From contig DQIQ01000006.1 in the NCBI GenBank assembly GCA_003942085.1, positions 1 through 53,293 of the forward strand: a DNA stretch of 53,293 nucleotides. Direction: 5' to 3'. This document shows, piece after piece, positions 18,027-26,522 of this stretch. The notes beneath the pieces were generated by a model that worked only from the letters and a program-made list of their open reading frames with translations, searched no databases and was not told the origin of the DNA. The stretch's first letter is position 1, and each line of letters opens with the position of its first letter. This stretch comes from Thermoplasmata archaeon. Its GTDB lineage: Archaea; Thermoplasmatota; E2; DHVEG-1. The position numbers and the translations under genes were made by a program.

Positions 18027-19361
18027 TCACTGCAATATTATTTGGATATCCATCACATTTGTCCCGGTCGGACCAGTAAAAAGAGCATCACCTAACCCGT
18101 CGAAAAAAACATAGGAGTTGTTTTCCCCTAAAAAACTAGAAATATGGAGATTTTTTTTCAGGGCACGCACTGAAGTAAAACCATCAGCCAATGCACCAGC
18201 AGCCTTGCTATTGCCATCGATCCCGTCGGTAGCAAACGAAGCGATAACCATATCGGTTCCAGCAATCTCCTTTACACTGCTAAGAACTAATTCTTGGTTT
18301 CGACCGCCCGTACCAACTCCCCTGAGCTTCACGGTTGGCTCCCCACCGGTAATAAACGCAGCAGACCCTTGGGAAAGACTCGTCTTTACCCTGCTGATCA
18401 GATATCTGCCAAGAATCCGTGCCTCCCCAGTCATTGACGACGTTATCAGTTTCGCATCATACCCAAGTTCCAAGGCTTTTGTAAGAGCACCTTGACACGC
18501 ATGTTCGTTATTTGCCACAATGAAATTAAATATCTTGTCAAAGATAGGATCATTTTCCTTTACCGTCTCAGGAATATCCCCCGCAATCCCTTCTTCGATC
18601 AAGCTGCGTACCGCTGCTGACACAGCCGACCATAGGTTATATCGAGTAAGGATTTCTTTTGCGTCTGAATATGTCGTTGGGTCAGGTGCTGTTGGACCTG
18701 ATGCTATCGACGAAATCGGATCAAGGACGACATCAGAAATAATAAGGGAAAGGACAACAGCTTTTGTTTGTTGGGCAAGCTGTCCACCTTTCACCAGCGA
18801 TAGATGTTTACGGATCGTGTTGATTTCATCAATGGTCGCCCCAGATCGAAGCAACAGATTGACTGTTTCTTGAAGATCAATTAACGGAATACGAGGTTTG
18901 CAGAATAACGAGGATCCACCACCAGAGATCACGACAATCACGACATCGTCCTCACCACAGGAACCGAGCAGACCAAGGATCTTATCAGCACCACGAATGC
19001 TCTCTATGTTAGGAAGAGGATGCCCCCCGACAATAACCTCTATATAATCATGGGTGATTTTCGCAGAGGGATCATTGGTGATGACCACGCCTTTCGTTAC
19101 AGTCACAGCATCACAGACTGCTTGCGCCATCCCCACACTTGCCTTCCCAAAACCCACCAGAAAGAGATGATCGAAAGAAGATAGATCAATGGTTTCCGCA
19201 GGGAAAACCATCTGGGAACCATGAAACAATTCTTTTACCACACGAGATGGCTCTACGGCAGCTATTGCAGCAGCAAGCATATCAAGGATATCCTTTCGTT
19301 TCTGCTGCAGAATCGGGGTGCTCCCATTCAACACCAAATCATCATAATTTTTAAACAACAT
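18027..19361 (-). CDS. Glycerate 2-kinase (DUF4147/MOFRL family)
   Basis: A 444-residue protein of the MOFRL-type glycerate kinase family, which phosphorylates glycerate, usually to 2-phosphoglycerate in archaea. Visible signatures are VGFGKASVGMAQAV, VGGHPLPN, VVISGGGSSLFCKPR, IIRKHLSLVKGGQLA-type sequence, VASGPTAPDPTTYSDA, and the C-terminal MOFRL block with GGEPTVKLRGVGTGGRNQEL and SFATDGIDGNSKAAGA. An upstream in-frame start at 19427 would overlap the SRP54 end by 53 bases, so I choose the ATG at 19361, 13 bases after the SRP54 stop. The product may feed non-phosphorylating sugar-acid or serine breakdown into lower glycolysis. Co-transcription with SRP54 is likely from spacing, but a shared function is not implied. 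Confidence 0.88.
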   Translation of the reverse strand: MLFKNYDDLVLNGSTPILQQKRKDILDMLAAAIAAVEPSRVVKELFHGSQMVFPAETIDLSSFDHLFLVGFGKASVGMAQAVCDAVTVTKGVVITNDPSAKITHDYIEVIVGGHPLPNIESIRGADKILGLLGSCGEDDVVIVVISGGGSSLFCKPRIPLIDLQETVNLLLRSGATIDEINTIRKHLSLVKGGQLAQQTKAVVLSLIISDVVLDPISSIASGPTAPDPTTYSDAKEILTRYNLWSAVSAAVRSLIEEGIAGDIPETVKENDPIFDKIFNFIVANNEHACQGALTKALELGYDAKLITSSMTGEARILGRYLISRVKTSLSQGSAAFITGGEPTVKLRGVGTGGRNQELVLSSVKEIAGTDMVIASFATDGIDGNSKAAGALADGFTSVRALKKNLHISSFLGENNSYVFFDGLGDALFTGPTGTNVMDIQIILQ

Positions 19362-19374
19362 GCTTCCAAGAGAC

Positions 19375-20706
19375 TCATTTCCCAAAATCAAGTTGTCGCA
19401 TGAGATTTCTACGCATCTTCCGATCACTGGAAAAACCTTTCATCATCCGCTTCGTCATATTATAATATTTTAATACCTCTTTGACGTCCTTATTCTCCAC
19501 GCCAGCCCCTTTGGCTATCCGTCTAATCCGCGATGCTTGGATGAGCTCTGGGTTTTCCCGCTCATCATTGGTCATCGAATCCATAATTATCTTGAATCTC
19601 TTCAGCTTATTCTGCGTCTCATCCATATCAACATTTTTCAATTTCCCGGACATCCCGCCAGGGAGCATCTCAGCAACCTTCGACAACGGACCCATCCCAG
19701 ATATCATATTCATCTGCTCATACATATCATTGAGGTTGAACTTGCCAGACATCATTTTTCGCGCGGTCTTTTCCGCATCCTTTCCCTTTAAACTTTCTTC
19801 AGCACGCTCCAACAAAGATTTAAGGTCACCCATTCCTAACAGCCGTGAGATGAAACCAGAAGGATCAAATTTCTCAAAATCAGCAGAATGCTCACCAGTT
19901 CCCACAAACACGATCGGTGCGCCAACCTCAGATGCTGCACTTAACGCACCACCACCTTTAGCAGTGCCATCAAGCTTCGTGAGAACAATACCGGTGATGC
20001 CAATCGCATCGTTGAACGCTTTTGCCTGCGGACCAGCCTGTTGACCCATCGCGGCATCCATCACCAAGAGTTTCTCATCGGGTTTGATTGCCTTAAAAAT
20101 ATCCTTCATCTCAGAAATCAAATCATCCTCCAGCTTATGACGCCCGGAGGTATCAACAATAACCACATCAGCGACTCGCTTGAATTTATCAAGCCCGTCC
20201 TTGATCACCTTCACCGCTTTTTTCTCATTCTTATCCCCATAGAATAGTACCTCGACCTGTTCGGAGATCTGCTTTAACTGCTCGTAGGCTGCTGGCCGGT
20301 GGACATCACCAGCGATCAACGCAGGCCGTAGTCCTTTCCGCTTGAAATACGTCGCCAGCTTCCCGCAACTAGTGGTTTTCCCCTGACCGTAAAGCCCGAC
20401 CATCATGATGACCTGCTTTCGGATCGCAAGCTCCCGGGACGCTCCCACAATATGGACCAGCTCATCATAGACGATATGGATAACATGTTCCCGGTTCGTC
20501 ATCCCTGCAGGTGGTTTTTCCTCCAGTGCACGCTGCTCGATTTTTTTAGAAAGCTCAAGAACAAGTTTGACATTGACATCTGATTGCAACAACGCCCGTT
20601 GAATGTCCCGGACGACTTCTTTTACAAGCTGGGCATCGACGTGGACCGCGTTAGCAATCTTTTTGATTGTACGTTTTAACGAATCACCGAGATTATCTAG
20701 CACCAT
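19375..20706 (-). CDS. srp54: Signal recognition particle 54 kDa protein
   Basis: A 443-residue SRP GTPase. The N domain is helical (residues 1 to about 90). The G domain carries the P-loop GLYGQGKTT at 104-112, the G3 region DTSGRHK and the G4 motif TKLDG. The methionine-rich M domain at about 300-443 (MSGKFNLNDMYEQMNMISG, then MTNDER) binds 7S RNA and signal peptides. It directs ribosomes making exported or membrane proteins to the membrane, a heavily used route judging from the number of secreted proteins in this window. The ATG at 20706 is the first residue of the usual N domain. It is followed by the glycerate kinase gene. Confidence 0.97.
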   Translation of the reverse strand: MVLDNLGDSLKRTIKKIANAVHVDAQLVKEVVRDIQRALLQSDVNVKLVLELSKKIEQRALEEKPPAGMTNREHVIHIVYDELVHIVGASRELAIRKQVIMMVGLYGQGKTTSCGKLATYFKRKGLRPALIAGDVHRPAAYEQLKQISEQVEVLFYGDKNEKKAVKVIKDGLDKFKRVADVVIVDTSGRHKLEDDLISEMKDIFKAIKPDEKLLVMDAAMGQQAGPQAKAFNDAIGITGIVLTKLDGTAKGGGALSAASEVGAPIVFVGTGEHSADFEKFDPSGFISRLLGMGDLKSLLERAEESLKGKDAEKTARKMMSGKFNLNDMYEQMNMISGMGPLSKVAEMLPGGMSGKLKNVDMDETQNKLKRFKIIMDSMTNDERENPELIQASRIRRIAKGAGVENKDVKEVLKYYNMTKRMMKGFSSDRKMRRNLMRQLDFGK

Positions 20707-20828
20707 AGGAATCTAATTTGTGACATAGGAGAAGACAGATTAAAAGGTATCGTCATTTGGTTTTTCCCAGACCTCTTGCACAAATATATATACAATTACC
20801 CTGATTGAGCAGCGGAGGATGACATGAA

Positions 20829-23087
20829 ATGAATACCTTTAAGAAACTTATTGGAATAATAATTGTAAACATCTTTCTTGTTACAAGTTTTAGCGGATGC
20901 GTCCAGCAACCAGGACCTGGCAGCAATATCATTATAATCCCTTCAGTGAACACTCTACATTCAGACAACCCGAAATACTCGATGGCATCACACTACTCCT
21001 CAGAGGAGATTACAATCAATCCGCACACACCACAATACAGTCTTCCCCTCGACCTTTCAACAATCGTTAATTATGATAGCATCGACAGCGTGTTTACGCT
21101 CACGGATCAGCAGAAGGTACTGTTGAGAAGCAACGGATTTTTTGTCAGGGATTTTGGTGCACAGAACGATACGATAGAACCATACAATTACCTAAAAAAC
21201 CGCAATATCCCTATTTTCGTTACCTCTGATACGCTCCTGCATCTCTATCATATCCTGTTCGATCAAACATTGAAAGGAATCGAAGAGCGAGAATTATTCG
21301 ATGACATTCTTGCCCTCAGTCTCGCCTTATATGACAAATCAAGACAAGAATACGACACATTTTCAGACCCTGATTTAATGGAAGCAGCCAGACGGAACGT
21401 CGGTTTCTTTGGCGTTGCCCTTTCGCTCTTGCAAACACCAATAGATGGATATGATAATTCAGAGAATATCACCACTGTTTCCTTCTCGATTCCTACCTAC
21501 GTTCAAGACAATGTAACAAAAGAAATCTCTTCTATCGAAGCACACGCGGGATTTGAGGATAGCTCCCTTTTCCACTACAAAGAAGATTACTCCCAATATC
21601 AACCACGCGGGCATTATACCCAAACTGAGAAACTCAAACGATACTTCAAAGCCATGATGTGGTACGGACGGATCGCTTTCTTACTGCGCGGCAGCGACAT
21701 CATCAATGACAACGATGCGAAAATCGCAACCATTCAAGCCTGTCTCATTTCGACTGCGCTTCCCTCAGTGACAACACATGCTGAGTCTGTTGAAAAAATC
21801 TGGAACAGAATCTATGTCGTTTCTGCGTTCTTTGTTGGCAGCGCTGATGATCTTATCCCGTTTGAGTACCTCACCACCATCACAGAGGTGTTCGGAACAC
21901 AGTTCAACACCACTGAATTTACCAATGAGACAAAAATGATGGATCTCCTAGGCAAGTTAGCGCAGTTGCGAAGCCCACAGATCTACGGAGGAACAGGAAA
22001 CGTCGGCATCCAACCACCGTTCACCAAAGAACAACTCAATGAGGTCCTCGAAAAAACAAAAGGAATGCACCTTCTGGGCCAGCGGTTCATCCCGGATTCC
22101 TATATGTTTCAAAACCTGGTCTCACCAACCACTAGTCGGTATACCGGCAGTGGAATACCATTTTCGTATGGGATGGGACAACGGATCATGCCACGAGGTC
22201 TTGACATCATGACGCTCCTTGGCTCGACAAGAGCACGGGCGATCCTTGATGCTGAGGGTGATTCCGCCTATGAGTTCTATGACCGGCAGATAGATGCGCT
22301 CTCAACAAACTTTTCATCATTGAATGTGACCGAGTGGAATCGCAATCTTTACTGGGGTTGGCTTTACGCCCTTAAACCTCTCCTCGGCACCTTTGATACC
22401 CGTTACCCTTCGTTTATGCAATCCGACGCCTGGGCAGATAAAGAACTCCAGACCACGCTTGCTTCATGGACGGAACTGAGACATGATACGATCCTTTATG
22501 CAAAACAATCGTACACACCAAGGATCACTTCCGTACCACCGGAGGAGAAATCGGTGGTTGGCTATGTCGAACCTGTCCCTGAGTTCTACCAACGAATCCT
22601 TGCTCTCACGATGATGACACGAACAGGTCTTACCAGTCTTAAGGTGTTGAATACAACAGAAACGCTTCGTTTTAACTCCCTAGAAACACTCCTCAGCCGG
22701 TTACTCAGCATTTCAACAGATGAGCTCGAAGGAAAGGAATTGAACGACAGTGACTATAGTTTCATACGGGGCTTTGGCGTGGAGCTTGACCGTATCGTCA
22801 GTGGTGTGAATACCCAAGGAAAAGAGACCACCATCGTTGCTGACGTCCATACCGATACGAATACCGAACTCGTGCTTGAAGAAGGCGTCGGCTACGTCGA
22901 CCTGATGATCGTCGCCTACAAAAGCCCAGATGGTCAAATCATTGCTGGAGCAGGCCCGGTGCTCAGCTATTATGAATTCAAACAATCAATGTCGGACCGT
23001 TTGACAGATGAACAATGGAAACAGCAGCTAAAGAATGGACAACAACCAGACCGACCTGCATGGATCGATAGCTTTGTCACCGAATAG
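20829..23087 (+). CDS. DUF3160 family lipoprotein
   Basis: A 752-residue exported protein. The first 20 residues are hydrophobic and end at a lipobox-like FSGC, so Cys24 may be lipid-modified and anchor the protein outside the membrane. The body matches the DUF3160 family: FTLTDQQKVLLRSNGFFV near residue 90, IPIFVTSDTLLHLYHILFD, and a C-terminal VADVHTDTNTELVLEEGVGY. The last is a metal-site-like HTD segment close to the end. The family's function is unknown to me. An SD sequence GGAGG lies 10 bases before the ATG at 20829, and a TATA-like ATATATATAC at about 20783-20792 upstream. The next gene is convergent. Confidence 0.75.
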   Translation: MNTFKKLIGIIIVNIFLVTSFSGCVQQPGPGSNIIIIPSVNTLHSDNPKYSMASHYSSEEITINPHTPQYSLPLDLSTIVNYDSIDSVFTLTDQQKVLLRSNGFFVRDFGAQNDTIEPYNYLKNRNIPIFVTSDTLLHLYHILFDQTLKGIEERELFDDILALSLALYDKSRQEYDTFSDPDLMEAARRNVGFFGVALSLLQTPIDGYDNSENITTVSFSIPTYVQDNVTKEISSIEAHAGFEDSSLFHYKEDYSQYQPRGHYTQTEKLKRYFKAMMWYGRIAFLLRGSDIINDNDAKIATIQACLISTALPSVTTHAESVEKIWNRIYVVSAFFVGSADDLIPFEYLTTITEVFGTQFNTTEFTNETKMMDLLGKLAQLRSPQIYGGTGNVGIQPPFTKEQLNEVLEKTKGMHLLGQRFIPDSYMFQNLVSPTTSRYTGSGIPFSYGMGQRIMPRGLDIMTLLGSTRARAILDAEGDSAYEFYDRQIDALSTNFSSLNVTEWNRNLYWGWLYALKPLLGTFDTRYPSFMQSDAWADKELQTTLASWTELRHDTILYAKQSYTPRITSVPPEEKSVVGYVEPVPEFYQRILALTMMTRTGLTSLKVLNTTETLRFNSLETLLSRLLSISTDELEGKELNDSDYSFIRGFGVELDRIVSGVNTQGKETTIVADVHTDTNTELVLEEGVGYVDLMIVAYKSPDGQIIAGAGPVLSYYEFKQSMSDRLTDEQWKQQLKNGQQPDRPAWIDSFVTE

Positions 23088-23091
23088 GACA

Positions 23092-23835
23092 TCAGACGTA
23101 TAACTGAAAAGTTGAAATCAACCTACCTAAGTCTTTGTCTTCAATAACGACATCAGCACATTTCGCTACACAGGCATCCTCAGGGTTAAACGCGATACCA
23201 AGGCCGCACACCTCAAGCATAGGAATGTCAAAACACGAATTTCCAACCGCAGCACATGCTTCCAAGGGGACGCCTAGTTTCTGGGCAAGAACTTTTACGA
23301 CAGCATCCTTCTGTTTTAACTCGACATGCAAGACTCCCTCGCCGGTGAGACGCCCATCCGATCCTACCTTGACTGCATTTGCAAACACATACTCAATCCC
23401 AAGATCATTGGCAACCCGGTCAGCTAACATGTCTAGACCAGCACTGACAATGGCGGTATGTATCTGATGCTCATTCAGAAAGGATATACATTCCTTGGCG
23501 CCTTTAATAAACGGTATCGTATTCAGAACACTCTGAATGGTTTCTTTTTTGACATGCTGCCCGTTTTTTTTCCACAACGAGACATCCCGTCTGATGAATT
23601 CCAGATAATCGATATCCCCGCGAAGATATGGCATGATGGATCGTTCATTGGTGGTCCCAAAGTGCTCATGGATATAGCGCCAAGAGCTTACTGTATCCAG
23701 AAGCACGCCATCCATATCAAAAAAAACCAAGGAAATGGAACTAATCTTTTTTTTCCGCAGTGGAGGCGATGATTTATCTGTTCGGTAACAGGGATAGGTG
23801 CAGGTTGTTTTCATCCGGGTCGAGCCATAGACCAT
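23092..23835 (-). CDS. HAD-superfamily phosphatase, SerB-like
   Basis: A 247-residue HAD hydrolase. Motif I is FFDMDGVLLD at about residues 38-47 (nucleophile Asp). Motif II lies in AIVSAGLD, motif III is a lysine near VELKQKDAV, and motif IV is VGNSCFDIPMLEVCG. A helical cap between motifs I and II, and VFANAVKVGSDGRLTGE before the end, place it in the phosphoserine-phosphatase-like (HAD-IB) group. Serine phosphatase activity is plausible, but the motif IV spacing differs from classical SerB, so another small phosphate ester may be the substrate. The first 33 residues precede the HAD fold, and an ATG at 23814 is an alternative start; TATA-like sequences at about 23840-23860 fit either choice. 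It converges with the DUF3160 gene. Confidence 0.75.
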   Translation of the reverse strand: MVYGSTRMKTTCTYPCYRTDKSSPPLRKKKISSISLVFFDMDGVLLDTVSSWRYIHEHFGTTNERSIMPYLRGDIDYLEFIRRDVSLWKKNGQHVKKETIQSVLNTIPFIKGAKECISFLNEHQIHTAIVSAGLDMLADRVANDLGIEYVFANAVKVGSDGRLTGEGVLHVELKQKDAVVKVLAQKLGVPLEACAAVGNSCFDIPMLEVCGLGIAFNPEDACVAKCADVVIEDKDLGRLISTFQLYV

Positions 23836-23956
23836 CCGCTATAAAAACGTTTATATCCATAAAAAAAACTGCTCAGCAATAATCTTTTTTTCACCTGAAA
23901 GTTCCCTATGAAGATAACGGTTAACTTTATGAAAGATCGGTTCTTACCCCCAGGCT

Positions 23957-24889
23957 ATGAAAAACCTTGCAGTCGGCGTCTTCCATGATGACTTGCTCAG
24001 TCGAGAGCTAGGGAAAAAAGGAACAGAAAGTGATATCCTGATGTGCAACAAAAAAACCGATGACGAAATCTTTACGTTTCTTTCCCCGGTCGAAGACAAG
24101 CTTAGTCCAAAAAGTCAAATCATGTCTGGCATTGATGCTGCTGTTGTTTCTGTCGGCTCGTTTACACCGGAGGTTGGTGAGACCATTCTGATGCTTGATG
24201 CATTTGGTATTTCAAAAGGCATCATAGTCGTCCCCCCGTATACGGACATGACCCCGATACAGAAATTACTGAAAGGAACGTCGCTGGCATCATTTCAAAT
24301 TCAAGAACGAGACCCAGCGGGCATTGTAAATCACCTGCATACCATCACTCCTCAACGAGATCTCAGTTCAGCTCCTGTGGTCATGATTGATCATTCGTTC
24401 AGCGTAAAAGGAGTAGGTGAAGTCATCCTTGGGTTTGTGAAAAAAGGAATCCTACATAAACATGACACCCTCCAGCTTTTCCCAGCAAACAAAGAAATCA
24501 TCGTCCGTTCGATTCAGATGCAAGATGCAGATTTCGATGAAGCAGAGGCAGGCTCCCGGGTTGGTCTTGCTATCAAAGGAGCGACCGCAGAGGAAATGAA
24601 ACGAGGATCCATTCTATGCAAGACAGATAGTGCGACGTTACGCTCGACCATCACCTTATCATTTACAAAAAACCGTTTTTACTCCGAGGAAATCCGGCAA
24701 GGACTTTTTCATGTGACTGCTGGGATGCAGACGGCCCCTGCTAACATTACGAAAATCAACAACGGGTCTCTCACCGTAGAGTCTGAGAAAGCGTTGGTGT
24801 ACATGCAGGATACGCGAATGCTGCTGATGAATCTTAATGCAAAGAAGCTGCATGTCATGGGTCACGGAACACCATTACAATCCCCATAG
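23957..24889 (+). CDS. EF-Tu/SelB-like protein lacking a recognisable GTP-binding P-loop
   Basis: A 310-residue protein built like a translation GTPase. The first 120 residues keep the general fold pattern of a SelB/EF-Tu G domain (AVVSVGSFTPEVGETILML then DAFGISKGIIVV), but no GxxxxGKS/T P-loop, DxxG switch or NKxD motif is visible. About residues 135-225 form a clear EF-Tu domain 2 (MIDHSFSVKGVGEVILGFV, then HDTLQLFP, then GSRVGLAIKGA); a domain-3-like end follows. It is therefore probably a pseudo-GTPase paralog of archaeal SelB/EF1A, with an RNA or ribosome contact role that I cannot specify. A TATA-like sequence at about 23924-23931 fits a leaderless start at the ATG at 23957. Confidence 0.65.
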   Translation: MKNLAVGVFHDDLLSRELGKKGTESDILMCNKKTDDEIFTFLSPVEDKLSPKSQIMSGIDAAVVSVGSFTPEVGETILMLDAFGISKGIIVVPPYTDMTPIQKLLKGTSLASFQIQERDPAGIVNHLHTITPQRDLSSAPVVMIDHSFSVKGVGEVILGFVKKGILHKHDTLQLFPANKEIIVRSIQMQDADFDEAEAGSRVGLAIKGATAEEMKRGSILCKTDSATLRSTITLSFTKNRFYSEEIRQGLFHVTAGMQTAPANITKINNGSLTVESEKALVYMQDTRMLLMNLNAKKLHVMGHGTPLQSP

Positions 24890-24923
24890 GAGTTTGATTT
24901 TGGGATTCCTTTACCAGAAGAAT

Positions 24924-24935
24924 ACATTTATTAAG
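24924..24935 (+). promoter_or_regulatory. Promoter element shared by the tandem C25 genes, copy 1
   Basis: ACATTTATTAAG occurs here, ending 33 bases before the ATG at 24969. The identical 12 bases lie at 26481-26492 before the next C25 gene. It contains a TATA-like TTTATTAA, giving a predicted leader of about 11 bases. Confidence 0.5.
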
Positions 24936-24968
24936 TATAATAGATACTATATAGCCTGGGGAAATTCT

Positions 24969-26480
24969 ATGAACAGACTTTGGATGAATTTTGGAAAGAA
25001 ATCACTTGTACTGATGATTGTATGGTTTGGTTTTATCCTCACGCCAACAATGACCGTTGGGATAACCAAAGGCCAGGAGAATCGAATTAGTTATGCCAAC
25101 AATAGCCCTCTAAAAAATAGCGGACCATCTATCTACGATCTTCTCATCATCGCGCCACGACAATATGCCGAGGCGTTACAGCCACTTATTGTTCATAAGG
25201 AAGCGGTGAATGTTCGAACACATCTGGTCACCCTGGATCAGATATATCAGCAGATGTACTGGCAGGGAAGGGACGGACCTGAAAAAATAAAATATTTCAT
25301 TAAAACTGCTAAGGAAGAATGGGGGATTACCTACGTCATGCTGGTAGGAGATTTCCAAAAGATCCCGGTGCGGTATGTGTACAACGCTGATAACAACTCG
25401 TTCTGGGATGAACCTTGTTTCATCTCTGAGCTGTACTATGCGGACCTGTATGATAAAAACGGGAACTTCTCAAGCTGGGATATCAGCAATAACGGGATAT
25501 ATGGAGAATGGTACGGAGATGTCGCGAAAGATCCTGACATCGACCTGTACCCTGATGTGTACGTCGGACGGCTTGCATGCATCAACGAAGCAGAGGTAAA
25601 AACCATGGTGAAGAAAATCATCACCTATGAGACGACCGCGTATGGACAGGACTGGTTCCATCGGTTTGTAGTCATCGCTGGTGACACCTATCCTGCGTCT
25701 GAGAATCCGAACTGGACCGGTAACGAAGGAGAAGTAAATACCCTTAATGCGATCGAGAACATGTCAGGATTCGAACCCACGAAGCTGTGGACCTCAGACC
25801 TTTCGTTCACAGGACCGAAAGTCGTCATCCGTGCAATAAATAAAGGTTGCGGTTTTTTGTTATTCGAAGGGCACGCCAACGCGTTCTCATGGAGCACCCA
25901 TCCGACGAATGATTCAGGCACCTGGATCGACGGACTGAACACGGTTACCATGGATCTTCTGAGGAACAAGCAGATGCTCCCGGTGTGCGTCGTCGGCGGC
26001 TGTCACAATAACGAATTCGACGTCACCCCAAGGAATATTCTCAAAGGGCTGAAAGAAGAAGGATTACATTATTTCAAGAGTGGGGGGGTACCGTTCGGCT
26101 CGTTTTGGAAATACACCTGGATACGGGAATGCTGGGGATGGAAGCTTGCCAGGATCAGCCAAGGAGGATCGATTGCAACCATTGGATGCACCGGCCTGGG
26201 GATGTCTAAAGAAGATAAACAATCCTTCAGTGGCGCAGGGGATTACCTTGAGCCGACATTCTTCCATGAATACGGGGTCAATGGCACCACGATCCTTGGG
26301 AAGGCATGGGGAAACACCATTACCGATTATCTGCAACACTACCCAGTTGACTGGCAGACACCCGCGGCAAAAGATTCCGCTATCGATGCCAAAACCGTAC
26401 AACAATGGGCTCTCTTCGGAGACCCAAGCCTCAAGATCGGCGGATATTCACCGTCTGAAATGAATGGCGCGACAAGGTAA
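24969..26480 (+). CDS. Secreted C25 (gingipain-like) cysteine peptidase, tandem copy 1
   Basis: A 503-residue exported protein from the ATG at 24969; an in-frame start at 24837 would overlap the preceding gene and bury the signal peptide, so it is rejected. Residues 11-30 form the signal sequence. The C25 domain begins almost at once (YDLLIIAPRQYAEALQPL), without the long pro-region of the copy at 8680-10476. The probable catalytic residues are His302 (FEGHANAF) and Cys345 (VVGGCHNNEF). A Ca2+-loop-like YDKNGNFSSWDISNNGIYGE lies at 161-180, and the protein ends ALFGDPSLKIGGYSPSE. It is very similar to the next gene, so a local duplication is likely. The presumed role is extracellular protein digestion; processing and specificity are unknown. 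Confidence 0.85.
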   Translation: MNRLWMNFGKKSLVLMIVWFGFILTPTMTVGITKGQENRISYANNSPLKNSGPSIYDLLIIAPRQYAEALQPLIVHKEAVNVRTHLVTLDQIYQQMYWQGRDGPEKIKYFIKTAKEEWGITYVMLVGDFQKIPVRYVYNADNNSFWDEPCFISELYYADLYDKNGNFSSWDISNNGIYGEWYGDVAKDPDIDLYPDVYVGRLACINEAEVKTMVKKIITYETTAYGQDWFHRFVVIAGDTYPASENPNWTGNEGEVNTLNAIENMSGFEPTKLWTSDLSFTGPKVVIRAINKGCGFLLFEGHANAFSWSTHPTNDSGTWIDGLNTVTMDLLRNKQMLPVCVVGGCHNNEFDVTPRNILKGLKEEGLHYFKSGGVPFGSFWKYTWIRECWGWKLARISQGGSIATIGCTGLGMSKEDKQSFSGAGDYLEPTFFHEYGVNGTTILGKAWGNTITDYLQHYPVDWQTPAAKDSAIDAKTVQQWALFGDPSLKIGGYSPSEMNGATR

Positions 26481-26492
26481 ACATTTATTAAG
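26481..26492 (+). promoter_or_regulatory. Promoter element shared by the tandem C25 genes, copy 2
   Basis: ACATTTATTAAG, identical to 24924-24935, ends 30 bases before the ATG at 26523. It starts at the last base or so of the upstream gene's stop region. A GGGGA SD sequence follows closer to the ATG. Confidence 0.5.
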
Positions 26493-26522
26493 CCTTCAAT
26501 ATATTTATAAAAGGGGATATAA

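Noticed and set aside
19362-19427. Longer N-terminus for glycerate kinase overlapping SRP54
   Set aside because: The extra residues overlap SRP54 coding sequence and lack family resemblance; the ATG at 19361 follows the SRP54 stop.
24837-24968. Longer N-terminus for the first tandem C25 peptidase
   Set aside because: It would overlap the preceding gene and put about 44 residues before the signal peptide; the ATG at 24969 has the promoter element at the right distance.
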